A program made the position numbers and the translations under genes. From Thalassospira xianhensis MCCC 1A02616 (GTDB taxonomy: Bacteria; Pseudomonadota; Alphaproteobacteria; Rhodospirillales; Thalassospiraceae), in assembly GCF_003326475.1 (NCBI RefSeq), contig NZ_JPWA01000013.1, positions 1 to 64,000 of the forward strand: 64,000 bases of DNA, in the 5' to 3' direction. Positions 45,836-54,824 of the stretch are shown piece by piece (within the stretch, counting starts at the first letter, position 1; each line of letters begins with the position of its first letter). The notes under the pieces were generated by a model. The model was not told the DNA's origin, did not search any database, and saw only the letters and a program-made list of their open reading frames with translations.

Positions 45836-46321
45836 TTACTCTCCTACGATCGCCGAAACAGCCTTGTCGGCAGTTTTGGCCTGAACCTTGACACCGATAA
45901 GCTTGTCGGTTGCTTCACGGGCGATTTCGGATGCGGCTTCTGCCACACCTTTCATCGCATCGTCTTTCGCACCAGCAATGGCCTTTTCGGCATCAGCGGT
46001 CTTTTTCGACAGTTTCTTGACCAGTGCTTCGGTTTTCGCAGCATGCTCTGCAGCTGCTTTTTCCGTTGCTTCGCGAATATCTGCCTGTGCGGCATCACGA
46101 GCTTCTGCCAAGGCAGCCTCGTATTTCGCGATGGCGGCATCGGTTTCGTCTTTCAACGCCCGTGCCTTGCCAAGGTTGTCTTCAATGGTTTTGTGACGGC
46201 GTTCCAGAACTTCGCCAACCTTCGGCAGCGCGATCTTCGACATCAGGAAATACAGGATGCCAAAAATAACAAACAGCCAGAAAATCTGTTCCGAGAACGT
46301 CGCAATATCAAACTGCGGCAT
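45836..46321 (-). CDS. atpF2: ATP synthase F0 subunit b' (second b-type subunit)
   Basis: 161 residues. The N-terminus FSEQIFWLFVIFGILYFLMSKIALPKVGEVLERRHKTI is typical of the b' subunit found in photosynthetic bacteria and alphaproteobacteria; a coiled coil of about 110 residues follows. The b-b' heterodimer is the peripheral stalk of the F-type ATP synthase. A GC-rich hairpin lies between it and the c-subunit gene. Confidence 0.93.
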   Translation of the reverse strand: MPQFDIATFSEQIFWLFVIFGILYFLMSKIALPKVGEVLERRHKTIEDNLGKARALKDETDAAIAKYEAALAEARDAAQADIREATEKAAAEHAAKTEALVKKLSKKTADAEKAIAGAKDDAMKGVAEAASEIAREATDKLIGVKVQAKTADKAVSAIVGE

Positions 46322-46345
46322 AGCCTACTCCCGAATTCAACGACA

Positions 46346-46368
46346 CCGGCGAGGGGTATCCTCGCCGG
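46346..46368 (-). promoter_or_regulatory. Strong hairpin between atpE and atpF2
   Basis: CCGGCGAGG / CCTCGCCGG with a 5-nt loop in the 74-bp gap between the c and b' genes. It lacks a T-run, so it is not a normal terminator. An mRNA-processing or stability element that raises c-subunit yield is a reasonable guess. Confidence 0.5.
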
Positions 46369-46395
46369 GCCGAGTATTCGCGCAAAAGGCGCCGA

Positions 46396-46620
46396 TTAGC
46401 CGAACAGAACGATCAGCGCAACGACGAGTGCGAACAGTGCAATAGCTTCGGTAACGGCAAAGCCGATCCAGCCATACAGTTCAACGTCGCCTTTTGCAGC
46501 CGGGTTACGGCCAACAGTCGCAATCAGGCTCGACCAGATGTTACCAACCCCGATACCGGCACCAATCATGCCAATAGCAGCCAGGCCAGCACCGATCATC
46601 TTAGCAGCATCGAGTTCCAT
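46396..46620 (-). CDS. atpE: ATP synthase F0 subunit c
   Basis: 74 residues, two hydrophobic helices (MIGAGLAAIGMIGAGIGVGNIW; AVTEAIALFALVVALIVLF) with the ion-binding carboxylate in the second helix (TEAIALF). The glycine-rich first helix fits a c-ring subunit. A good AAGGGTGA RBS precedes the ATG, consistent with high expression. It is the ion-translocating ring of the ATP synthase. Confidence 0.97.
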   Translation of the reverse strand: MELDAAKMIGAGLAAIGMIGAGIGVGNIWSSLIATVGRNPAAKGDVELYGWIGFAVTEAIALFALVVALIVLFG

Positions 46621-46680
46621 AACTTCACCCTTTCGAATTTCTTAAAGGCAATCAGAAGAGATCACACCGGTCCACTAGCA

Positions 46681-47403
46681 TTAGTGCATGTGGATTGCAT
46701 CATGGAGATAGATGCAGGTGAGAATGGTGTAGACATAAGCCTGAAGCGCAGCAATGCCGAACTCCAGAACCGTAATCCCCGTCAGAAGAGCAAACGGAAG
46801 GACGCCGAAGATGCCGATCAGGCCGACGAACCCGCCAATCACTTTCAGCATGATGTGTCCGACGGTCATGTTCGCAAACAGTCGGATCGCCAGGCTGAAC
46901 GGACGAGAGAAATAGGAGATGATTTCAATCGGGATCAGAATGAAGGCCGTTGCGATCGGCGCACCTTCCGGGAAGAACATCCGGAAATAATGCGTACCGT
47001 GGCGAACGAAGCCGATAATGGTCACACCGATAAAGATCACCAGAGCCATCGCAAAGGTAACAGCGATATGGCTCGTAAACGTAAAGCTGTGCGGGATCAT
47101 GCCAAGCAGGTTCCCGAACAGAACAAACATAAACAGGGTGAAAACGAACGGGAAGTACTTGCGACCCGCGGTTCCCACGTTATCTTTCAACATATTGGCG
47201 ACGAATTCATACATCACCTCGGCGGCACCCTGCCAGCGGCCAGGTACCAATGCCCCGCGACGCATGCTGAGCGTCATGAAGCCCGTTACGAGAACGGCTG
47301 CGATCACCATCCAAAGTGCGGAGTTGGTGAAGGAAACATCAACGCCAGCAACCGATAGCTCGGCCAAGGGCTTGATCTCAAACTGCTCTAGCGGTCCAGC
47401 CAC
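46681..47403 (-). CDS. atpB: ATP synthase F0 subunit a
   Basis: 240 residues with five to six helices. The key stator segment is ISYFSRPFSLAIRLFANMTVGHIML, containing the conserved arginine facing the c ring. LALGVLPFALLTGITVLEFGIAALQAYVYTILTCIYLHDAIHMH matches the C-terminal helices. The protein provides the two half-channels for proton flow. Part of the atpI-B-E-F2-F operon. Confidence 0.96.
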   Translation of the reverse strand: MAGPLEQFEIKPLAELSVAGVDVSFTNSALWMVIAAVLVTGFMTLSMRRGALVPGRWQGAAEVMYEFVANMLKDNVGTAGRKYFPFVFTLFMFVLFGNLLGMIPHSFTFTSHIAVTFAMALVIFIGVTIIGFVRHGTHYFRMFFPEGAPIATAFILIPIEIISYFSRPFSLAIRLFANMTVGHIMLKVIGGFVGLIGIFGVLPFALLTGITVLEFGIAALQAYVYTILTCIYLHDAIHMH

Positions 47404-47436
47404 CGTAATCCTCGCTCAATCTTTTGAGGGCCAAGG

Positions 47437-47790
47437 CTAATCCTTGTCCCCCTGCTTGCGCTCCCCCATCGCGCGCCCAAGTCCGACGGCACTGTCGAAT
47501 CCCTTGGCCACCCGATAAGCGTTAAGACCACCAGCACCTGCTCCGAGAAATACAAACAGAACAAGCAACCAGGGCGTCGTATCAAGCACCCGATCCAGCG
47601 CCCAGCCAATCAATAGTCCAACAAGAACCGCAGCAATCATTTCCGCTGAAATTCTCATTCCTAATGCCATCCCCTGGGATGGTTTGCCGGTCGCCCGGTT
47701 CGGGCTGTGCGTTTCTTCACGCTTGCTTGCTACAGCCGCCAACTTGCTTTCAAGCTCTGCTAATGAAGCGCGATCTTTATCATCGCTCAT
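47437..47790 (-). CDS. atpI: ATP synthase assembly protein I
   Basis: 117 residues, two helices (AEMIAAVLVGLLIGWALD; TTPWLLVLFVFLGAGAGGLNAYRVAKG) after a charged N-terminus (DKDRASLAELESKLAAVASKREE). The sequence matches AtpI/AtpQ-type assembly factors, which help c-ring formation. First gene of the F0 operon. Confidence 0.9.
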   Translation of the reverse strand: MSDDKDRASLAELESKLAAVASKREETHSPNRATGKPSQGMALGMRISAEMIAAVLVGLLIGWALDRVLDTTPWLLVLFVFLGAGAGGLNAYRVAKGFDSAVGLGRAMGERKQGDKD

Positions 47791-47844
47791 CGTCGTGAAC
47801 CCCGCTGTGGCAGCCTTGCAAACGTCGCAAGGAAATGCGCGGGC

Positions 47845-47873
47845 AACATACTTAGCGCCCCATAGGCTGTCAA
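47845..47873 (-). promoter_or_regulatory. Promoter of the F0 ATP synthase operon
   Basis: On the minus strand, TTGACA (47868-47873) and TATGTT (47845-47850) are separated by exactly 17 bp, 55 bp upstream of the atpI start. Confidence 0.65.
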
Positions 47874-47878
47874 GCCGT

Positions 47879-47901
47879 AAAACCCCGCCTTGCCGGGGGG
47901 A
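47879..47901 (-). terminator. Minus-strand terminator upstream of the atp promoter
   Basis: CCCCG-GCAAGG-CGGGG followed by TTTTA on the minus strand. It lies upstream of the atp promoter and would insulate it from methyltransferase readthrough. Confidence 0.55.
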
Positions 47902-47945
47902 TGGAATTGCATTTAACTATTTGTTTTAAAATAACTTTATAGCCT

Positions 47946-47967
47946 AAATGTGCGATCATTCACATTT
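47946..47967. promoter_or_regulatory. CRP/FNR-family-like palindrome
   Basis: AAATGTG-N8-CACATTT, that is TGTG-N8-CACA within an A/T-rich frame, one base away from the CRP consensus TGTGA-N6-TCACA. It lies about 75-95 bp upstream of the atp -35 box. Binding is untested. Confidence 0.35.
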
Positions 47968-48249
47968 GACGTTAGGCGATAGTCGCACCCGCATTTACCG
48001 GAGACCCACGCAAACACAGACGTGCAACCGGCGGTTTCCCTTGGTTCCTGCCCCTTTGAACCGCAGAATTGGCCTTCTGTGTAACGAGTGTGAATTCAAT
48101 CGCTTTTTATGGATTTCCAACTTTTGCCACGTGGTTTGGCCCCAATAACGCAATGATGTCCCGACACCGGTTACAAAGGACCGCCACCTACCAGGCCGAT
48201 TCATCACAAAGCCGCCCGCATCGTTACCAGCAGAAACACCGATCAAGGA

Positions 48250-49593
48250 TCACTTTGGCAACGTAACTGACAATCGGCGTTGTCCGTCCTGCTGCTGCCA
48301 GCCGCTTTCGGATGATGATGCCAGCATCCAGTCAAACTTGTGAAACAGCCCCCAGACCGCCGCCAATGTATTATCCGCGATCTGATTCATGTCGATTGGC
48401 TGTTTATGTAGGATTTCGTCGCGCAACCGGGCTGATATATCCCCAAAAGACGTCTTGCCATCAAACAGTGCCAAAAGCTTGGCCAGGTCCGGACCGCCTG
48501 TGAGGTCGACCGCATTGCCGGTACCATCTGCAAGGACAATCGGTTTACCCGCATTGCGGAGCAGATCGTCAAAGAAGCTTTCGGAAGGGGCAACAAAGAA
48601 CCACGGACATAAATCGCGATCCGGCATTACGGTTCCGCGCGCCGCACGTTTGGTGTCAGGACGCGTAAGATAAAATGCATGCAGCGGCATTGCACCGCTA
48701 TAACGTTCACAAAATGTCTGTTGATCGCGAAGCGGTAAGGCCATCAGGTCACGCAGAATTTTCGGGTCGGCAATGTGGTTCTCAATGCTGTAATGCGCCT
48801 TGCCGGTGCCACCAAATCCGAAAAACCCGGTAAAGGCCGCAACTTCAAGCCCGGCTGACGCCGCAAAATCATAAACCCCGTGCACGTCATAGGCACATTC
48901 AACCGGATGCAGCAGCAGATCGACAATCTCGGGATCGTTTTCAAGCAATCCTTTGATAAAGCCCGGACCGCCACCCATTTTAAGCAGCATGTTGCCTTCG
49001 GGCAGGGTCGAAAGCAGGCTCCGCGTCATGGCAAGCTGTTCGTCAAGTGTCTTGCCCGGCAGAAGCGGCGCAACCATCCTGCGCCACTCGGTCACTGCAA
49101 GGCGGCCATGTTCACCGTACAGCATCGCACCGATGCACCCGTCATCGGCAAGAACCGCAACCAGATCACGAAGGCCTTCTTCCGGCACTTCAAGGTGATG
49201 CAGCACACCTGCACAATTGATGTAATCGAACTTTTTCGGTGCAGTCGCGGCGAACTCGCCAATCGTCGCATTTACATAGGTGACATTGGTTAAACCGCGC
49301 GCCTCGGCGCGCGCACGCGCTACCCTTGTGCTGGCACTTGATGGTTCAAGATAGGTGACCTGCCCGCCGCAATCACGCAACTGTTCGGCCAGCCAGATCA
49401 GACTGTCACCGGTCCCGCCTCCGGCAACAAGTGCACGAAAACCGGCATCGATCTTTTTGCGGCCACCAAATCCGTAATGATTGACCCGGGAAAGGGTATC
49501 CATTGGCGGCATAAGCAACCGGTCCTTTTCCTCCTGCGGGTCACGCATCGGATAAGGAAACTGTTCGTATAACGCACGGACTTCTTTGGACAT
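48250..49593 (-). CDS. Class I SAM-dependent methyltransferase
   Basis: 447 residues. The SAM-binding core is near residues 45-140 (ALVAGGGTGDSLIWLAEQL, GGQVTYLEPSSASTRVA, VLADDGCIGAMLYGEHG). The N-terminus EVRALYEQFPYPMRDP is typical of a family of methyltransferases whose other half (~150-300) is a helical domain; the C-terminal ~150 residues (ITHADILHKQ-like) look like an additional domain. The substrate is unknown; C-terminal likeness to tetratricopeptide/methyltransferase fusions is not clear. Single gene, isolated by long intergenic DNA on its 3' side. Confidence 0.82.
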   Translation of the reverse strand: MSKEVRALYEQFPYPMRDPQEEKDRLLMPPMDTLSRVNHYGFGGRKKIDAGFRALVAGGGTGDSLIWLAEQLRDCGGQVTYLEPSSASTRVARARAEARGLTNVTYVNATIGEFAATAPKKFDYINCAGVLHHLEVPEEGLRDLVAVLADDGCIGAMLYGEHGRLAVTEWRRMVAPLLPGKTLDEQLAMTRSLLSTLPEGNMLLKMGGGPGFIKGLLENDPEIVDLLLHPVECAYDVHGVYDFAASAGLEVAAFTGFFGFGGTGKAHYSIENHIADPKILRDLMALPLRDQQTFCERYSGAMPLHAFYLTRPDTKRAARGTVMPDRDLCPWFFVAPSESFFDDLLRNAGKPIVLADGTGNAVDLTGGPDLAKLLALFDGKTSFGDISARLRDEILHKQPIDMNQIADNTLAAVWGLFHKFDWMLASSSESGWQQQDGQRRLSVTLPK

Positions 49594-49684
49594 TCAGCAC
49601 ACTGTTCCCGGTTGGAGTGTCTCGTCAGGGCTCCCTCTTAACCCAAAGACGGATACTAACGAAACCCCAATACGGGAAAAATGA

Positions 49685-52600
49685 TCAGTTGGTGAAATCG
49701 AGCTCTTTTTGCTCTTTCTGGGAATAAACCTCGGCCTGACGCAGATCGACCGACACCAGCGAAGAAACCCCGCGTTCCGCCATGGTCACACCAAACAGGC
49801 GGTTCATGCGCGCCATCGTCATGCGATGGTGGGTAATCACAAGGAAGCGCGTATTGGCGTGGCGACCAATGGCTTCAAGCAGCTTGCAGAACCGGTCGAC
49901 GTTGGCGTCGTCAAGCGGTGCGTCAACTTCGTCAAGCACGCAAATCGGTGCCGGGTTGGTCAGGAACACCGCAAACAGAAGCGCAACCGCCGTCAATGCC
50001 TGCTCGCCACCGGACAACAATGAAAGATGCTGTAATTTCTTGCCCGGCGGGGATGCCATGATCTCAAGCCCGGCTTCCAGCGGATCATCCGCATCGGTCA
50101 GCATCAGATGCGCGCCACCACCGCCAAACAGCCGGACAAACAACTGCTGGAAATGCTTGTCGACCTCGTCAAATGCCGTTTTCAGACGGTTTCGGGCTTC
50201 ACGGTTCAGCTGGTTGATACCGTTGCGCAATTTTTCGATGGCCGCAATCAGGTCATCGCGTTCGGAAACCAGCGTGTCTTTCTGTTCTTCCATCTCGGCC
50301 AGTTCGACCTCGGCCCTCAGGTTAACCGCGCCAAGGTTTTCGCGTTCGCGTGACTGACGCTGCAAACGGGCTTCTATATCCTCTTCAGAAGGCAATTCCT
50401 TGGTCTGGTCAATTTCGGCCAGTTCAACAAGCTGATCTGGCGTTGCATTCACCCGTTCGCGAATGCGTTCGATCAAATCGCGACGATGCTGTTCTGCCTG
50501 CTCCAAAAGTGCTTCGCACCGAACCCGGCCTTCGCGAGCCTCGGCAAGTTTCTGTTCTGCTTCTTTCAGGTTGTGATCGGCTTCGCGCTGCGCGTTTTCC
50601 GCACGCGCCAATTCGTCAGCCGCGTCCTTGCGTGCCTGATCGGCTATTTCGATCCGGTCCGACAGGATCGCGCGGCGCTCTTCGATCTCGTCGGGCTTAA
50701 GTTCAAGCTCCTCGATCTCCATCCGCGCTTCTTCCTGACGCTCGCGGAGCTGGGCAACGCGTTCGCCCGCTCCCGATGCACGATCGTTCCAGGATGCTAT
50801 TTCGCTTTCAACAAATTCAAGGCGCTTGCGACGGCCAGATGCGTCACGCTGCATTCGTTCAAGCTGACTGCGCGCCTCCATCTGATCGGCACGTGCATCC
50901 GAAAGCTCAGCACGTTTTTCAATCAGTTCGGCCTTGATTTCCATCAGGCCTTCGCTCGATTCCTCGGGCGTTGCGGCAAGCTCTTCCTGCTCGGCGATCA
51001 GTTCGTCCAGATCCTGCTTGGCGCGCTTTTCGGCTTCTTCGGCATGTTGCAGACGACCTTCAATGGCGCTGGCATCACGTTTGATATTGGCAATTTCTTC
51101 ACGCGCACGGGCCAATGATCCCTCTGCTTCGCGAAGAGCGCGGTGGGCTTCCTGTTCGCCGTTGCGCGCGGCTTCAACATCTTCTTCAAGACGTTCAACA
51201 TTTTCGCGCGCTGTATCGGCCTTTTCCGCTGCAAGCTCGACCGCTTCGTCGACTTCCTCAAGCTCAAGGCGCAATTCTTCAAGTCGATTACGCTGCCGCA
51301 AACGTACGGCTGCTGGAAGTTCCGCACCAACCTTGATCCGATACCCGTCCCAACGCCAAAGCGCACCTTCGCGCGACACCAACCGCTGCCCGGTTTTCAA
51401 CGTCTTGGCCAGCCAGTTACCAGTTGCCTCGTCATCAACAACCCCGATCTGCCACAGACGGCGGTTCAGCAATGCCGGACCTTCAACAAATTTCGCCAGC
51501 GCCTGAACCCCTTCGGGCAGTGCCGGGTCATCTGCACCGGGATCAACCGCCGACCAGTGCATCGGCGCATCTTCGGCATCAGGCGCGTCAAGGTCTTCTC
51601 CGAGTGCTGCAGCCATCGCCATTTCAAGACCGCTGGTCACCGAAAGCCTTTCGATCACCGCCGGGAATTGCTGATCTGCATTCCCCTTGACCAGACTTTC
51701 AAGCGCTTCGATTTCTGCCAGGAGCCGTGCCTTGCGGCTTTCGACATCACGCAAGGCATCGCGCGATGCGGTTTCGGCCGTTTTCAGACTGTCTTCACGG
51801 TCTCGCAATTCCGCAAGGCGCATCTCGGCATCTTCGATGGCAAGCTTGCGCTGCTCGCAAAGTTCCTCGCACTCCTCAAGCGCCAGACCGGCTTCTTCAA
51901 GGGCATCGGTAAAATCGGCTTCAACCCGGATATCATCAAGACGGGAAACCGCCTCGTCATAGCGTTCGGTGAGGCGCGAGCGACGGGCAGAAAGCTCGCT
52001 TAACCGCTGCTGAACACTTTTAAGGCGGGCCTCCTCGGCCGCGGCCCGATTGGTCAGTTCGTCAACCTGCCCTTCCAGCGTTTCGACCCGCGCGGCCTGC
52101 TCGACGGCGCGTTCCTTTGCCTCGTCAAGCTCGTCATCCTCGCCGCCCTGCGCTTCGCGCAGTTCTTCGCGTTCATTCTTAAGCTTGTTAAGGGCACCTT
52201 CGGCGTCACTTGCCAGTTCGGCTTCACGCGCAAGGTCGGCATCAATCTGCTGGATGCGTGCGCGAAGCTGCGACATCTGGGTTTCGATCTGGGCCTTGTC
52301 CTTGTCCAGTCCTTCGCGCTCGATCAGCATGCGCTGCAAGGCCGCCGCCGCATCGCTTTCCTTTTTGCGAAGTTCTGGAAGGCTTACGGCGATATGGGCC
52401 TGAATAGTGGTTGCCTCGGTCACCTGACCGGTCAGGTCACGCACGGCACTTTCACCCAGCACCAGCAATTCACGTGCATCTGCCTGTCGTTTGTCGGCAT
52501 CGGTCCAGCGAATGTGGAACAGCAACGCCTCGGTTTGACGGATGCTTTCGGAAAGTTTGCGGTACCGTTCGGCCTGTCGCGCCTGCTTTTGCAGGGACGC

Positions 52601-53218
52601 GATCTGGCTATCAAGTGTCACCAGAACGTCTTCAAGACGTTCCATATTCTGTTCGGCATTTTTAAGCCGAAGTTCGGCTTCGTGACGGCGCGAATGCAGG
52701 CCAGTGATCCCGGCGGCTTCTTCCAGAACAAGTCTGCGCTGACTTGGCTTTGCCCCGATAAGCGCCCCGATCTTGCCTTGCGACACCATGGCGTTTGACC
52801 GGGCCCCGGTTGCCGCATCAGCAAACAGCAACTGGACATCACGCGCGCGGACATCCTTGCCGTTAACCTTGTAGTTCGAGCCACCGCTGCGTTCTATGCG
52901 TCGAACAACTTCAAGCGTCTCGTGATCGTTGAACATCGCCGGAGCTTTACGTTCCGCATTGTCCAGAACGACCGTAACCTCGGCAACATTTCGGGCAGGA
53001 CGGGACGATGTCCCACCAAAAATAACGTCGGACATGTCCGAGCCGCGCATCTGCTTGGCCGAGGTTTCCCCCATGACCCAGCGCAGCGCTTCAACAAGAT
53101 TGGATTTGCCACAGCCATTCGGGCCGACAACACCTGTCAGCCCGTCTTCCACCAGTAATTCGGTTGAATCGACGAAGGATTTGAACCCCGTCAGCCGTAG
53201 CGATTTAAACTGGACCAA
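49685..53218 (-). CDS. smc: Chromosome segregation protein SMC
   Basis: 1177 residues, full length for a bacterial SMC. Walker A is GPNGCGKSN (~residues 32-40), the N-terminal coiled coil follows to the hinge (~520-650, around VDPGADDPALPEG and LRQRNRLEELRL), the second coiled coil leads to the C-terminal head with the signature LSLLSGGEQALTAVALL and Walker B PAPICVLDEVDAPLDD, and a conserved H-loop VITHHRMTMARM. It forms condensin with ScpAB, not in the window. The start is TTG 53218 with GGGGG upstream. It is 3' of dsbA in the order typical of Rhodospirillales. Confidence 0.97.
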   Translation of the reverse strand: MVQFKSLRLTGFKSFVDSTELLVEDGLTGVVGPNGCGKSNLVEALRWVMGETSAKQMRGSDMSDVIFGGTSSRPARNVAEVTVVLDNAERKAPAMFNDHETLEVVRRIERSGGSNYKVNGKDVRARDVQLLFADAATGARSNAMVSQGKIGALIGAKPSQRRLVLEEAAGITGLHSRRHEAELRLKNAEQNMERLEDVLVTLDSQIASLQKQARQAERYRKLSESIRQTEALLFHIRWTDADKRQADARELLVLGESAVRDLTGQVTEATTIQAHIAVSLPELRKKESDAAAALQRMLIEREGLDKDKAQIETQMSQLRARIQQIDADLAREAELASDAEGALNKLKNEREELREAQGGEDDELDEAKERAVEQAARVETLEGQVDELTNRAAAEEARLKSVQQRLSELSARRSRLTERYDEAVSRLDDIRVEADFTDALEEAGLALEECEELCEQRKLAIEDAEMRLAELRDREDSLKTAETASRDALRDVESRKARLLAEIEALESLVKGNADQQFPAVIERLSVTSGLEMAMAAALGEDLDAPDAEDAPMHWSAVDPGADDPALPEGVQALAKFVEGPALLNRRLWQIGVVDDEATGNWLAKTLKTGQRLVSREGALWRWDGYRIKVGAELPAAVRLRQRNRLEELRLELEEVDEAVELAAEKADTARENVERLEEDVEAARNGEQEAHRALREAEGSLARAREEIANIKRDASAIEGRLQHAEEAEKRAKQDLDELIAEQEELAATPEESSEGLMEIKAELIEKRAELSDARADQMEARSQLERMQRDASGRRKRLEFVESEIASWNDRASGAGERVAQLRERQEEARMEIEELELKPDEIEERRAILSDRIEIADQARKDAADELARAENAQREADHNLKEAEQKLAEAREGRVRCEALLEQAEQHRRDLIERIRERVNATPDQLVELAEIDQTKELPSEEDIEARLQRQSRERENLGAVNLRAEVELAEMEEQKDTLVSERDDLIAAIEKLRNGINQLNREARNRLKTAFDEVDKHFQQLFVRLFGGGGAHLMLTDADDPLEAGLEIMASPPGKKLQHLSLLSGGEQALTAVALLFAVFLTNPAPICVLDEVDAPLDDANVDRFCKLLEAIGRHANTRFLVITHHRMTMARMNRLFGVTMAERGVSSLVSVDLRQAEVYSQKEQKELDFTN

Positions 53219-53247
53219 TCATGCCCCCGGTCCGTCCCTTCCCCTGA

Positions 53248-53279
53248 TTGCCGGATGCCACCGATGCGGCATCCGGCAA
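53248..53279 (-). promoter_or_regulatory. Hairpin between dsbA-like gene and smc
   Basis: TTGCCGGATGCC / GGCATCCGGCAA, a perfect 12-bp stem with an 8-nt loop, in the 72-bp gap between the two minus-strand genes. No T-run follows, so it is not a standard terminator; it may process the mRNA or reduce readthrough into smc. Confidence 0.45.
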
Positions 53280-53290
53280 GATCACATTTA

Positions 53291-53887
53291 TCAGTTGGTC
53301 AGTTCTTCGACCTTGTCTTCGAAGAATTTCAGATCACGCGAACCGGCAAAGGTTTCGCCATCAATCACGAAACTCGGCGTCGAATTGACCTTGAATTCCT
53401 GCTCACCACGCATGCGCGACGCAACGATCCCGTCAATCAGGGCCTCGTCCGCCATACAGGCATCCACCGCATCGCCATCCATACCAGCAAAACGAACAAC
53501 CTGTTTGATCCCTTCGATCGGGTCAGCTGCACGTGCCCAGGTCATCTGCGATTTGAACAGCATCCCCAAAACACCGAAATAACGATCATCCCCGGCACAC
53601 TGCGTAACAGCAGCGGCGCGCACAGCAACACCATCCAGCGGATAATCGCGGAAAATCAGCTTTGCCTTGCCGGTATCAATCAGAGATTTTTTAATTTCCG
53701 GCAGGGTTTCATTGTGGAACGCAGCGCAATGCGGGCAGGTCAGCGATGCATATTCAATGATCGTCACCGGCGCATCCGGATTGCCAAGCACATGTTCCTT
53801 GTATTCCACAGCCTTGGCCTGCTGCGCCCCGACAACACCGATCGCAAACGCGAATGCGATCGCAAAAAACTTAACTGCCTTCAGCAA
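53291..53887 (-). CDS. DsbA-family thiol:disulfide oxidoreductase
   Basis: 198 residues. A signal peptide (FFAIAFAFAIGVVGAQQAKA) is followed by a thioredoxin-fold protein with the redox motif CPHC in YASLTCPHCAAFHNETLPEI, a helical insertion, and the cis-proline region VNSTPSFVIDGETFAG. It introduces disulfides into exported proteins, most likely reoxidised by the DsbB-like protein at 1024. The start is TTG 53887 with GGAGG upstream. It precedes smc on the same strand. Confidence 0.92.
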   Translation of the reverse strand: MLKAVKFFAIAFAFAIGVVGAQQAKAVEYKEHVLGNPDAPVTIIEYASLTCPHCAAFHNETLPEIKKSLIDTGKAKLIFRDYPLDGVAVRAAAVTQCAGDDRYFGVLGMLFKSQMTWARAADPIEGIKQVVRFAGMDGDAVDACMADEALIDGIVASRMRGEQEFKVNSTPSFVIDGETFAGSRDLKFFEDKVEELTN

Positions 53888-54120
53888 GGAAACCTCCGTT
53901 AAAACAATATTTTGTGATTACAAGCCTGTTGCAGCGCGGGAGTCAACACGCCCCCAAAAAGCGCTAATGAGCCAACGAGTCGCCAACATCGTTTGGAAAT
54001 GCGGCAACTCCGTGATCAAACATTATGGGAAAATGATTCGATCCTACCCGAACCGGAATAAGGCTTTGCGCCACTGATTGGCAAATGACTTACACGTGAT
54101 TTGGAACGCAATTTCACCAA

Positions 54121-54744
54121 CTATTTCTTCTGCCCCGGTTGCCCCCGGGCATGAACATCCCCTGAAATGCGACGACCGAGCCGGGTCAGCACTTCGCGCA
54201 GATGAGGGTCTTCGATTTTGGCGATATCGACTTCGCTGGTTGCGCGGATCGGGCCTTCGGGCACGTTTTCCGGCCGTTTGACGGTGCGTTCCGGGCGGGA
54301 AATATCGCCCTGCATCATCTTTATGCGTTCCACCGCGCGATATCCGAAATAGGTATTCACGCGGTCGATGATCTGCGGCATGCGGTGCTGCAATTCAATC
54401 GCCACCGGCCCCATCACCCGGATCACAAGCGTCCCACCCCCGGCATTTTCACCCCGCGGCGGGTTGTATTTGACCGGCATGGTGAATTGTTCAAGATCGC
54501 GACCGACAATTTCCGCCCAATGCAAAATGATTTCGGCCTGAAAGAAACCGCGTTTACGCACCAGTGGGCGCGTCAGATTGCCAACCATGGCCGCGATATT
54601 GCGCAGGCCCATGCGGCGTTCCGAACTGCCCATCGGGGTAATTTTCTGTTTCTTTTTGACCGCATTCTTTGCCGCAACCATATCGGCACGCTGATCCGGC
54701 GTGCTATGTGTCGGCGTATCGGTCATATCTTTTTGCTTGCTCAC
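54121..54744 (-). CDS. DUF721 (DciA-like) protein
   Basis: 207 residues. The DUF721 core (~residues 45-130) contains LVRKRGFFQAEIILHWAEIVGRDLEQFTMPVKYNPP and GGTLVIRVMGPVAIELQHRMPQIIDRVNTYFGYRAV. DUF721 proteins include DciA, a helicase-interacting replication factor in many bacteria lacking DnaC. The conserved arrangement with mutY, dsbA and smc supports a real gene. GTG 54744 or ATG 54726 could be the start. Divergent from mutY. Confidence 0.88.
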   Translation of the reverse strand: MSKQKDMTDTPTHSTPDQRADMVAAKNAVKKKQKITPMGSSERRMGLRNIAAMVGNLTRPLVRKRGFFQAEIILHWAEIVGRDLEQFTMPVKYNPPRGENAGGGTLVIRVMGPVAIELQHRMPQIIDRVNTYFGYRAVERIKMMQGDISRPERTVKRPENVPEGPIRATSEVDIAKIEDPHLREVLTRLGRRISGDVHARGQPGQKK

Positions 54745-54824
54745 GCCCGCTTCTTTCGTAGGGTCTGCTCAGAACCTAAACGTAACTACCCGTTTTCATA
54801 CCCGCAACATAACACGGGAACGCC

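Larger units (their letters stand above)
47791..48249. other. Intergenic region between atpI and a methyltransferase gene
   Basis: 459 bp. It holds the atp promoter (47845-47873), a CRP/FNR-like palindrome (47946-47967) and a minus-strand terminator-like hairpin (47879-47901) about 350 nt downstream of the methyltransferase stop. Between 47970 and 48249 I see no credible gene; the distance to the terminator leaves room for an unrecognised small RNA. Confidence 0.55.

Noticed and set aside
47995-48246. Minus-strand open frame of 83 codons after the methyltransferase gene
   Set aside because: No ribosome-binding site and no conserved features.
51143-52003. Plus-strand open frame of about 286 codons within smc
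   Set aside because: Shadow of the SMC coiled coil, whose regular codon pattern leaves antisense frames open.
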